From JAHEKB01 sp049115575 (lineage in GTDB: Bacteria > Bacteroidota > Bacteroidia > NS11-12g > UBA9320), in NCBI GenBank assembly GCA_049115575.1, contig JAGDZU010000002.1:1-64000 (forward strand): a stretch of 64,000 bases of DNA, read 5' to 3'. This document shows, one piece after another, positions 16,588 to 24,369 of the stretch. Under the pieces are notes generated by a model. The model worked only from the letters and a program-made list of their open reading frames with translations, was not told where the DNA came from and did no database searches. A program made the position numbers and the translations under genes. The stretch's first letter is position 1. Each line of letters opens with the position of its first letter.

Positions 16588-19077
16588 TTGAAGACTAAAT
16601 TCACTCTCCTCTTCCTATTAATGGGTTTCTGCCTGTTTGCGCAGGCTCAAATTGCTATAAAAGGAAGAGTAGTTAATGGCAGTTCAGGAGAACCCCTCCC
16701 CTACGTAACTATTCAAGTGATTGGGGAAACCGCAGGAGCCATTTCTGACTTTGATGGGTATTTCACCATACAGATGTCTTATCTGCCCGATAGCCTAAAA
16801 GCCACATATTTAGGTTATAGCCCTGCTACTATCCCTGTAAAGGCGAACGAAGAGCATGTTTTCACTCTTTATGAATCCGCTCAGGCTATTAAAGGAATTC
16901 GAGTAACTCCAAACAGGATTAATCGAGCGGACATCATTATGAAAGAGGCCTCAAAAAGAAAGAAACAGTATAATCCAGAGAAGATAGATCATATAGAATA
17001 CGAGTCATATACCAAAGTACAGCTGGCTGTAGACAATGTATCAGATCGATTTAAAAAAAGAAAACTGTTTAAATCTCTAGAGCCTCTATTTGATACCATT
17101 AGCAGTTTTACTGATTCTTCATCCAATAGAGTTTTACCCGTATTCGTTTCTGAAACCATCAGTGATTACTACTATAGAAAGACACCAAGAAGAACCAAGG
17201 AATTTATTAGAGCTACTAAAATCCAGGGGGTTGGAGTTGGTGAAGAAAGCTATGTTGCTCAAGTATTGGGCTCCTCTTTTCAGCAGTACAATTTCTACCT
17301 GAATAATTTATACATCCTAGACAAGGACTTCATTTCTCCGCTTTCATCTCAAGCGAAAGTCTATTATAATTTCAGGCTAATGGATAGTGTTCAGGTAAAT
17401 GGTTATCCCTGTTATCAAATTGAAGTCAAGCCTAAGAACCCAACTGATTTGGTGTTCAACGGTGTAATATGGATAGTGGCAGGGCAATACTCCATTAAGC
17501 AATTAAGTCTGGAGATCTCAAGGGCTGCTAACTTAAATTTCATTGAAAAGATGAAGATTCAACAGGAGTTTCTTGAAGTTACCCCAGGTATGTGGCTTAC
17601 CTCTAAAAACCGAGTGTTAGTAGACATCTCAGAACCAAGTGCCAAGAGTGTTGGAATGATAGGGCTCTACTACAACTCTATTAAAGAAGCAAAGCTTCAT
17701 AAGGAAAGGGAGCTCAGCTTCTTTGAAGATAAAGTCTGGGTACAAAGCGGTGCTTACTCAAAAGACAGCTTGTTTTGGGATAGTTCTAGACACGAACAAA
17801 TTAGTACGAGTGATTTGAAAATTTATCAAATGGTTGATTCTCTCAAGAACCAACCACTGATAAAATCATATGTAAATGCCATTGAAATACTGGTGAAAGG
17901 CTATGTCCCTGTTGGTAAACTTGAGCTTGGACCTTATCACTATCTCATGGGGTTTAACAATTTGGAAGGAATTCGATTTAGACTTGGCGCACGAACCTCA
18001 CCAAGTTTCAGCAAAGATTTTGAAATAAGTGCATACGGCGCATATGGTCTCAAAGATGAGCAATTCAAATACGGAGTGAATTTAAGCTTGGTACTCAACA
18101 GAAAGAAGTGGTCAAAGATTGGCTTTTCCATTAAAGATGATATTGAATTGATTGGCATTACCGATGAGGATTTTGGCACTCTTGCCTTATATGATGCCTT
18201 TGCCACTTTTGGGAACAATAGACTCAACAGAGGAGTTAGCCAACAGTTATGGTATGAAAAAGAACTCTTTAAAGGCTATACCCAGACGGTGAGTCTGAAC
18301 CATAAAGACTTTATATTTAGGCCCATAGGGGATTTTAGCTTTTCATATTATTCTCAAGCTGGCGATACCACTTCTTTGAGTTCCAATTTTTCAGTTAATA
18401 GCATACGGCTAAGAGGACGATTATCTCACAAAGAACAATTCGTTTTTAGAAGAACTAAACGTATAAGTTTTGGCAACTTAAAGGCACCGGTTCTCACAGT
18501 AGATTACACCCATGGATTTGATCAGTGGACTGGAGGCGATTTTGAGTTTGACAAGATTGGCGTTGAGCTTTGGCAATTTAATAGCTTGGCCAACTTTGGA
18601 ACATTTGAATACACTTTCAAAGCATATAAAGCTTTTGGGCAGATTCCCTACCCCATACTTTATGTGATGAGAGGGAATCAGTCCATTTTCAGCAGTGACA
18701 TTTCATACAACCTTATGTCTTGGTTTGAATTCGCAGCCGACCAGTATATTTCTTTGGATTATGAACATCAGTTTAACGGGCTGATTCTCAATAGATTTCC
18801 TCTTATTCGTCAATTAAAATGGAGAAGCTTTGTGAACACTAAAATGGTTTACGGGACTATGTCGGAAGGCAATAAATCACTCATGCCACAAATGGAAGGT
18901 GTAAGTAATCCCAATTCCTTTGATAAGCAAAAACCCTATGTTGAGGTAGGTTATGGAATTGAAAACATTTTGAGATTTATCCGCATTGATTTCATACATA
19001 GGTTAACCTATATAGATGATCAACATCCAGATGCCAACGCATTTGGTATTAAAGGAACTGCCGTATTAAGATTCTAG
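16588..19077 (+). CDS. DUF5686 family outer-membrane protein with CarboxypepD_reg-like domain
   Basis: The TTG at 16588 gives MKTKFTLLFLLMGFCLFAQAQ, a proper signal peptide; upstream in-frame codons overlap the hydrolase gene and encode nothing typical. The mature part opens with a carboxypeptidase-regulatory-like/CNA-B-type domain (IKGRVVNGSSGEPLPYVTIQV...GAISDFDGYF...YLGY), as at the front of TonB-dependent receptors. The rest (from IIMKEASKRKKQYNPEKI, through VNGYPCYQIEVKPKN to the final strand GIKGTAVLRF) matches DUF5686, a predicted large beta-barrel of Bacteroidota with no known substrate. No TonB plug domain is seen. At 829 residues it is normal for the family. The 3' end overlaps the convergent epimerase gene by 12 nt. 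Confidence 0.85.
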   Translation: MKTKFTLLFLLMGFCLFAQAQIAIKGRVVNGSSGEPLPYVTIQVIGETAGAISDFDGYFTIQMSYLPDSLKATYLGYSPATIPVKANEEHVFTLYESAQAIKGIRVTPNRINRADIIMKEASKRKKQYNPEKIDHIEYESYTKVQLAVDNVSDRFKKRKLFKSLEPLFDTISSFTDSSSNRVLPVFVSETISDYYYRKTPRRTKEFIRATKIQGVGVGEESYVAQVLGSSFQQYNFYLNNLYILDKDFISPLSSQAKVYYNFRLMDSVQVNGYPCYQIEVKPKNPTDLVFNGVIWIVAGQYSIKQLSLEISRAANLNFIEKMKIQQEFLEVTPGMWLTSKNRVLVDISEPSAKSVGMIGLYYNSIKEAKLHKERELSFFEDKVWVQSGAYSKDSLFWDSSRHEQISTSDLKIYQMVDSLKNQPLIKSYVNAIEILVKGYVPVGKLELGPYHYLMGFNNLEGIRFRLGARTSPSFSKDFEISAYGAYGLKDEQFKYGVNLSLVLNRKKWSKIGFSIKDDIELIGITDEDFGTLALYDAFATFGNNRLNRGVSQQLWYEKELFKGYTQTVSLNHKDFIFRPIGDFSFSYYSQAGDTTSLSSNFSVNSIRLRGRLSHKEQFVFRRTKRISFGNLKAPVLTVDYTHGFDQWTGGDFEFDKIGVELWQFNSLANFGTFEYTFKAYKAFGQIPYPILYVMRGNQSIFSSDISYNLMSWFEFAADQYISLDYEHQFNGLILNRFPLIRQLKWRSFVNTKMVYGTMSEGNKSLMPQMEGVSNPNSFDKQKPYVEVGYGIENILRFIRIDFIHRLTYIDDQHPDANAFGIKGTAVLRF

Positions 19078-20127
19078 AGCAAAGCGTGCTTCTTCAGCTT
19101 TGATCATTTCGCTGATAATATCTTTAAGAGAAATTCTAATATCCCAATTTGGATAGTCCGATTTTAACCTGGTCAAGTCTGAATAATAGCATATGTGATC
19201 TCCAATTCTATTTTCATCGCTTAAAGTGTAGTTCACTTCATGTCCTCCAATCTCCTTGATTAAATCTATACATTCTAAAACAGATGCAGAATTGTCCTTT
19301 CCTCCACCTAGGTTGTAAACTGAGCCAGGAGTGTGCGGGTTTTCAATAAATACCTCAAAAGCCTTTACCACATCTTCTGAGTGAATCTGATCTCTTACTT
19401 GTTTCCCTTTATATCCAAAAATGGTATAAGGTTTACCCGTTACAGCCACTTTCACTAGATAGGATAGAAATCCGTGTAATTCCACTCCACTGTGTTGCGG
19501 CCCTGTAAGGCATCCGCCTCTAAAACTCACAGTTGGCATTCCAAAGTATCTTCCATACTCTTGGGTGATAATATCTGCTGCTGCTTTACTCGCTCCAAAT
19601 AAACTGTGCTTGCATTGGTCTATTCTACACTCTTCTGAGATTCCATTCACATAATCTGGATCTCGGTATTCCCATCTTCGGTCTAACTCCTCTAAGTCAA
19701 TTTCATTGGGCGCATCACCATATACTTTATTGGTGCTCATATACACAAAAGGTGAGTTGAAACTGTGAATTCTGTTGGCCTCTAACAGATTCATAGTCCC
19801 TACGGTATTGGTGTCGAAATCGTCGAAGGGAATTTTAGCTGCCAAATCATGACTAGGTTGGGCTGCACAGTGTATGGTTGCATCTGGTTTCTCAGTCTCA
19901 TATAGATCTAGAATGGCTTGCCTATCTCTTATATCTACATCTCTATGGCTAAAATTTATGGGTAAGTCTTGCAATAATTTTAAATTCCAGCTTGTGTCTC
20001 CACCTTCACCAAAGAAGTATTTTCTGAGATTGCTGTCAACGCCAATTATTTCATGACCTTTCTTGCCAAAGTATCTAACCGCTTCTGAACCGATTAGTCC
20101 GCTGCTACCTGTAACTATTATTTTCAT
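19066..20127 (-). CDS. NAD-dependent sugar epimerase/dehydratase, CDP-paratose 2-epimerase-like
   Basis: An extended short-chain dehydrogenase of 353 residues acting on a nucleotide sugar. The NAD-binding loop TGSSGLIG, the acidic D in GVDSN, and the downstream CAAQPSHDLAAK are seen. The serine/threonine strand reads YMSTNKVYGDAPN. Where the catalytic Y-x-x-x-K is expected the sequence is SLFGASKAAAD, so Tyr is replaced by Phe; I recall relatives of the CDP-paratose/tyvelose epimerase group with the same SLFGASK text, so this may be a subfamily trait. Substrate motifs VSFRGGCLTGPQHSGVELHGF and GYKGKQVRDQIHSEDVV support that group. It lies downstream of a methyltransferase-glycosyltransferase gene on the same strand, suggesting a role in surface glycan assembly. 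Confidence 0.85.
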   Translation of the reverse strand: MKIIVTGSSGLIGSEAVRYFGKKGHEIIGVDSNLRKYFFGEGGDTSWNLKLLQDLPINFSHRDVDIRDRQAILDLYETEKPDATIHCAAQPSHDLAAKIPFDDFDTNTVGTMNLLEANRIHSFNSPFVYMSTNKVYGDAPNEIDLEELDRRWEYRDPDYVNGISEECRIDQCKHSLFGASKAAADIITQEYGRYFGMPTVSFRGGCLTGPQHSGVELHGFLSYLVKVAVTGKPYTIFGYKGKQVRDQIHSEDVVKAFEVFIENPHTPGSVYNLGGGKDNSASVLECIDLIKEIGGHEVNYTLSDENRIGDHICYYSDLTRLKSDYPNWDIRISLKDIISEMIKAEEARFALES

Positions 20128-20184
20128 CTTGATTTGAGCTGAGCAAAGGACTGCTATTTGATTTAAAAATCAAATGTCGATTTG

Positions 20185-21612
20185 TCAATAAAATTTGATT
20201 TTCAGAAGTGCAGCAAAGCTCATCTTGAGCATAACCAAACCGTTTTTGATTCTTCCGGTCATTTTGGTCTCTCCATAAGTTCTTTCCATGTAGTGAACTG
20301 GAAGATCAATGAGTTTTAGATTGGTTTTAGCCGCCCCAAATATCAATTCGTAATCACCCCACCTGTCGTCTACTCCCCAGCTTCCTCTCAAAGCTTTCAC
20401 TTTATTGAAATCCGATCTGTAAAGCACTTTGGTTCCACATAATGTGTCTTTAATCTTGGTGTCTAAGATGTAAGAGAAAAACAAGCTGAAGAATTTGTTC
20501 CCCAATACGTTAAAGAATCGCATAGCTTCGTCGTGCATGGGATATAATAAGCGAGATCCATTTATAAATTCCCCATATCCTTTACTGATTGCTTCATAGA
20601 AATATGGTAGTTCTTCTGGTATAACTGTTAGATCTGCATCCAAAATCATCAATACATCTTTACTAGCTGCATCAAAGCAAGTCCAGACATTTTGTGCTTT
20701 GTTAATTCCAGGAGAGGCCACTAATCTTATGTTCTTTTCTGGATATTTCTCAGCCATTTTAAGAACTAAATCTGGCGTGCCATCTGTAGACTTATCATCT
20801 CCAAATATTATTTCTTGGTCGGCAGTCAATTGAGGAATACGTTCTACAGCAGCTTCTATATTTCCCGCCTCATTTCTACACGGAATAACAATGGAAACCG
20901 AAGGATTTTGGTCTCCTTTTGGCAACACTCTAGCCACTGTTACATTCATCATGCAGAGGTGTCTGAATATTGGAAGCCTGGCAATAAACCGATTAAAGAA
21001 ATAACTGATAATTGGAATATTGAAAGGTATGAGAACAAACTTTTTGTTGTAAACGGCCTCATATCCGCTTAGACTAAGAAGATTCTCAATATCATATGGT
21101 GATACCCAATTGTGTACGTTTTGCGGCAACTTGAGTCTGAGCTTTTCTGCAAGCCTAACCAGCCAGTTCCACCCATAATTGTAATATGTAAATATGATTC
21201 TTGTTCTTGCATGGCAATTCGACTTCAAATTATCGAGCATTGCCTTTATATCTACTATGTCTTCTGTAGATGAAATAACAATATGATCAAATTCTCCTTC
21301 TACGTTTACATTTTCTGCATTCTGAACTGAAAATTCTAGGTTGGGAAAGGATTCCTGCGCTTGCGCAATCTGGGCAGCACTGCCGTCAACACCAACCCCT
21401 TTAGATGGTTTCAGTGCGTTCAATATGTACCCAACACTGGATCGAATATTTAAGACCTTAGATCCTTCTGGTACTACAAACGCTATAGTTTTAATCAGTT
21501 GCCTGTAGAAATAAGGATTGCGTTTAATCCAGCTTTTGCGTTTTACGGCAATATCGTTGTTCTTTTGACTGATTTGTTCGCGTAACTCTTCTAAATGAGG
21601 ATGTTTGATCAT
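20185..21612 (-). CDS. Fused methyltransferase-like domain and family 2 glycosyltransferase
   Basis: Residues 1 to about 225 have the fold pattern of a class I SAM methyltransferase (KVLNIRSSVGYILNAL, GVGVDGSAAQIAQAQ, FDHIVISSTEDIVDI), but motif I lacks the usual D/E-x-G-x-G-x-G, so methyl transfer is doubtful. Residues about 240-475 form a GT2 glycosyltransferase of the dolichol-phosphate mannose synthase type: VSIVIPCRNEAGNIEAAV, GDDKSTDGT, the metal-binding DAD in LMILDADLTV, and the acceptor region RWGDYELIFGAAK. There are no clear C-terminal membrane spans, so it likely acts at the inner face of the membrane on a lipid-linked sugar. The epimerase gene follows after 57 nt. Confidence 0.85.
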   Translation of the reverse strand: MIKHPHLEELREQISQKNNDIAVKRKSWIKRNPYFYRQLIKTIAFVVPEGSKVLNIRSSVGYILNALKPSKGVGVDGSAAQIAQAQESFPNLEFSVQNAENVNVEGEFDHIVISSTEDIVDIKAMLDNLKSNCHARTRIIFTYYNYGWNWLVRLAEKLRLKLPQNVHNWVSPYDIENLLSLSGYEAVYNKKFVLIPFNIPIISYFFNRFIARLPIFRHLCMMNVTVARVLPKGDQNPSVSIVIPCRNEAGNIEAAVERIPQLTADQEIIFGDDKSTDGTPDLVLKMAEKYPEKNIRLVASPGINKAQNVWTCFDAASKDVLMILDADLTVIPEELPYFYEAISKGYGEFINGSRLLYPMHDEAMRFFNVLGNKFFSLFFSYILDTKIKDTLCGTKVLYRSDFNKVKALRGSWGVDDRWGDYELIFGAAKTNLKLIDLPVHYMERTYGETKMTGRIKNGLVMLKMSFAALLKIKFY

Positions 21613-21649
21613 GATTAAGAGCTGCGAAAATAAGGAATTGGGAGAATGC

Positions 21650-21814
21650 TTAGTTCAAATGAATCACATCCCAGGCAGTCTTGCCGCAAGATGTCATCAT
21701 TCTACTCAAAACTAGAGCACCAGAGCTTGCCTCTGACGACTGGCCAGTTGAATCAAATAAGGCCAAGCTGAAGTTGGCGCCAATGACTCTTTTTTTGTGA
21801 CTTACTTTCCCCAT
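21650..21814 (-). CDS. Possible 54-residue ORF in the palindrome-rich gap
   Basis: On the minus strand an ATG at 21814 opens a 54-codon frame ending with TAA at 21652: it starts MGKVSHKKRVIGANFSLALF and ends KTAWDVIHLN. It has no recognised family, no signal peptide and a basic start. The frame coincides with a run of perfect palindromes, so it could equally be read-through of a structured RNA or a mobile-element remnant. It sits between tadA and the glycosyltransferase gene on their strand. Support is only the open frame in a gap with no other gene. Confidence 0.3.
   Translation of the reverse strand: MGKVSHKKRVIGANFSLALFDSTGQSSEASSGALVLSRMMTSCGKTAWDVIHLN
21680..21783. repeat. Cluster of perfect palindromes
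   Basis: Five short inverted repeats lie within 104 nt: CTTGC-c-GCAAG (21680-21690), GATG-t-CATC (21690-21698), CAGAG-cttgc-CTCTG (21721-21735), ACTGGCCAGT (21739-21748) and TTGGCGCCAA (21774-21783). The stretch is visibly richer in G+C than its surroundings, and a run of seven T follows at 21790-21796. It could be a structured RNA, a protein-binding array or part of a small mobile repeat. Confidence 0.6.
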
Positions 21815-21877
21815 GAATCTATTTCATTAAGGTAGATAATCACACCAAGAATAGTAGTTAGACAACCCAAATTTAAG

Positions 21878-22309
21878 CTATACGCGCTTGTTTTCAAAAA
21901 AAGATTGCATAAGCCCCTTGCTTTCTTCTCCTAGTATCCCCCAAATAGTGGAGGTCTTGTATGATGCAATACTCTTAGTAAAACCGTGTCTTGGCTCCTC
22001 ACATCCAATAAACATTTTTGGAATTCTGGCGTGCTGAATAGCTCCAAAACACATTAGACAAGGTTCAACGGTAATATAGAGTTCGCACTCAGGTAAATAC
22101 TTGGCTCCTAGAAAATTTGCTGCTGCTGTAATAGCCAACATCTCTGCGTGGGCTGTAGGATCTTTAAGGCGCTCCACCTGATTGTATCCCTTGCCAATTA
22201 TTTTGTTCTGAGCAACAACCACTGCTCCAATTGGAATTTCATCCTCGTCGTAAGCTTGTTCTGCCAGTCTTAGGGCTTGTTTCATGAAGTATTCAGGGCC
22301 AAGTTCCAT
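21878..22309 (-). CDS. tadA: tRNA adenosine(34) deaminase TadA-like
   Basis: The 143-residue zinc deaminase converts A34 to inosine in tRNA-Arg(ACG). The catalytic motif HAE is in PTAHAEMLAITAA and the zinc cysteines in TVEPCLMCFGAIQHARI, both in TadA-like form (TVEPCxMC). The N-terminal helix EYFMKQALRLAEQAYDEDEIPIGAVVV also fits. A guanine or cytosine deaminase of the same superfamily is possible, but the length and the MCFGAIQHARI text favour TadA. A perfect -7 element (TAAATTTG) lies about 20 nt upstream, and the gene is divergent from a hypothetical gene across 32 nt. Confidence 0.87.
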   Translation of the reverse strand: MELGPEYFMKQALRLAEQAYDEDEIPIGAVVVAQNKIIGKGYNQVERLKDPTAHAEMLAITAAANFLGAKYLPECELYITVEPCLMCFGAIQHARIPKMFIGCEEPRHGFTKSIASYKTSTIWGILGEESKGLMQSFFENKRV

Positions 22310-22329
22310 GCTATTTCTTAATTTTACAT

Positions 22330-22337
22330 CAAATTTA
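22330..22337 (-). promoter_or_regulatory. Putative -7 element (TAAATTTG) of tadA
   Basis: The minus strand carries TAAATTTG, a perfect TAnnTTTG match, 20 nt before the tadA ATG in the 32-nt divergent gap. No -33 box is evident. Confidence 0.4.
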
Positions 22338-22341
22338 GTCC

Positions 22342-22767
22342 ATGTCGAGATCCTTTGATAAAAAACTGAAGCAATTGCGACTTCAACACGAGATTTACAG
22401 CCTATTGCATGAAGATAATGGAGTTAGCAGTCATTTTGACTATCATGTTAATCTAATGTCTGATGACGAGACTGTTAAACTAAACCTTCTCACCTACAAC
22501 AAACGCCATGATGAGTATATGCTTTTTCATACTACCCTGGGAACAAGTTCTATTGACTGCCTTCAGAAAATGCACAATTATCTCAGCAACACTGTAGAAG
22601 GCGATGACAGTAGTTCATTTACGATTAAATGGAAAAAAATTGGAGAAAGCCAGGAGCACCTTTCTTATTTCATGGCAGATGACAAAGAAGAGGCCATTCA
22701 AAAATTCTTACATGAAAAAAACGCGGAAGAATATGAATACAGCTGTTCGCTCAACCCTCTGAGTTAA
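22342..22767 (+). CDS. Conserved-looking hypothetical protein, 141 residues
   Basis: The product is soluble, charged and without signal peptide or membrane span (start MSRSFDKKLKQLRLQHEIY). It reads as an alpha/beta domain: a basic N-terminal helix, hydrophobic strands TVKLNLLTYNK and EYMLFHTTLG, a helix SSIDCLQKMHNYLSNTV, a strand SSFTIKWKKIG, a segment SYFMADDKEEAIQKFLHEK and an acidic tail EEYEYSCSL. I do not recognise the family. It is divergent from tadA with a shared short promoter region and overlaps the convergent SGNH hydrolase gene by 17 nt, the longest such overlap in the window. Confidence 0.75.
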   Translation: MSRSFDKKLKQLRLQHEIYSLLHEDNGVSSHFDYHVNLMSDDETVKLNLLTYNKRHDEYMLFHTTLGTSSIDCLQKMHNYLSNTVEGDDSSSFTIKWKKIGESQEHLSYFMADDKEEAIQKFLHEKNAEEYEYSCSLNPLS

Positions 22768-24364
22768 GTGTTTCGTAATTCCTGAGTTCATTCATTATTG
22801 CGTTGAATAGCATTTCGCCAACAAATTTGGCTCCTTTAGAGCTGAAGTGGGTGTAATCTTTACCTGCATATCCTTCTTCAACCCAGGCGGCCATGGAGTT
22901 CTCGCCTCCCATCGCTTCATAAAGATCCCAAAAAGCGCAGCCTGATTTAAACGCTGCATTTCTCATGGCGTCTCTAACCAGTGGTATATTGCTATAAGAT
23001 ACATATCGTCCTCCTTTATTTCTACTCATATCAGAAGGGCCAATCACCAAAATACTTACATCGGGATGAGCAAGCTTTATGGCTTCTAGTTCTTTAGTTA
23101 ACATTCGCTCATAGTAGGTATAATCGGAAAGTACGCTAGGAATCACATTAACACCATACTGTAGTATAATCAGTTTCACGCCCAGCTCATTTAGTTGCCG
23201 TGCATAGACGTTTCGATTCATAGAGCTAAAGCCCAATGCAGCGCTTCCTCTCATTGGGAAATTGTCTACCGCAACTCCAGCTGTTCCATCAAGAGCTATT
23301 CCATATAGCAAAGGAAATTTCCCCTGTACAACATTAAATCTTACTCTGCTGTTAACTTCCTGGTTCCAACTTACAAATCCCAAAGATGTAGCTGCAGGTA
23401 TGGTTTGTCTTATATAATTCGTATCCAGGCTTACTTCCATAGTGAATGGCTCTTCAGCGAAATAGAAAAGTCTAACCTGGTCGTAAGACTTTACGTTTAG
23501 ATAACTCGATTTTGAATTGCTGACTTGAACATAAGCAGTGCTTTTAGAAACCGTTTCATAAAGTGGTGTTATCACAGTATCTAATACCTGTATGCTGTCT
23601 ACTACGTTAAATGTGTCTACGTAGGCGGTATCAAAACCAACCGGTTTGTTATAAAATCCTTGAATTTCAAAGCTTGCTCCTCCTATACCATAAAAGTTGC
23701 CATCAACTTTACTCCCTTTCTTATAGATCGCATGTTTTTTGATGTTTGGGCTGCACCGCACATATGCAGATCTTCTTGCTCCTGCAGTTGGCTCTTTAGG
23801 TAAGATAATGCCAGGACCACGACCTCCAAATAACAGTTGCATTCTGTTTCTAAAATAGTCCGTGATTCTATCTCCTTCTAATTGCGAATCTCCATAATGC
23901 AAAATCCTAATCACTTCCGTTTTGGCTTCAGTAAGCAGCGATTCAAAAAAGTAGTTCAATGCAGAGGAATGTTCCTTGGAAAACTGTATGCTTCTCTGTT
24001 GAGGAAAACGCCACTGACCAGTGAGGCTGTCGAAATCTGAAGCTGACCTTAATTGTTCATCAATATTGGCCATTAAATCAAGATAGGCAGTATCAATAGG
24101 TTGTTGAACACTATCTTCCTCAAGTGGATTTACTCCCGCTAATACATCATCTACATTAACTGATAGGTCACTACTTTCAGGATTTTCAAGTAAATCATAC
24201 TTATTGAGAAACTTTAGATTCAGATTCTTTGACAGCTTGAGCCCTTCTTCTGGAAAAACAAAAGCTATAGCTCCCAGCACTATATTGACAGCTAAAAGGG
24301 CAATGAGAATATAACTGGGTTTTACACTTCTACTCTCTAGATATTTCTGTCTATCTAGTTTCAA
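22751..24364 (-). CDS. Membrane-anchored SGNH/GDSL hydrolase
   Basis: The 537-residue protein begins with a short cytoplasmic segment and one membrane helix (ILIALLAVNIVLGAIAFVF, residues 20-38), leaving the enzyme in the periplasm. The SGNH blocks are HYGDSQLEGDRI (nucleophile Ser, about residue 158), the glycine-containing block near GIGGASFEIQG, LIILQYGVNVI (Asn of block III) and DYTHFSSKGA near the C-terminus with catalytic Asp and His. Such Bacteroidota enzymes act as carbohydrate or peptidoglycan esterases. The next gene downstream-upstream on the same strand (6 nt away) is a LysM protein, which supports an O-acetyl or similar esterase working at the cell wall. An acetyltransferase partner is not adjacent. 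Confidence 0.85.
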   Translation of the reverse strand: MKLDRQKYLESRSVKPSYILIALLAVNIVLGAIAFVFPEEGLKLSKNLNLKFLNKYDLLENPESSDLSVNVDDVLAGVNPLEEDSVQQPIDTAYLDLMANIDEQLRSASDFDSLTGQWRFPQQRSIQFSKEHSSALNYFFESLLTEAKTEVIRILHYGDSQLEGDRITDYFRNRMQLLFGGRGPGIILPKEPTAGARRSAYVRCSPNIKKHAIYKKGSKVDGNFYGIGGASFEIQGFYNKPVGFDTAYVDTFNVVDSIQVLDTVITPLYETVSKSTAYVQVSNSKSSYLNVKSYDQVRLFYFAEEPFTMEVSLDTNYIRQTIPAATSLGFVSWNQEVNSRVRFNVVQGKFPLLYGIALDGTAGVAVDNFPMRGSAALGFSSMNRNVYARQLNELGVKLIILQYGVNVIPSVLSDYTYYERMLTKELEAIKLAHPDVSILVIGPSDMSRNKGGRYVSYSNIPLVRDAMRNAAFKSGCAFWDLYEAMGGENSMAAWVEEGYAGKDYTHFSSKGAKFVGEMLFNAIMNELRNYETLNSEG

Positions 24365-24369
24365 TAGAT

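Noticed and set aside
21613..21877. Integron attC site
   Set aside because: Inverted repeats are present, but I could not find paired core sites of the GTTRRRY/RYYYAAC type, and no integrase gene is near.
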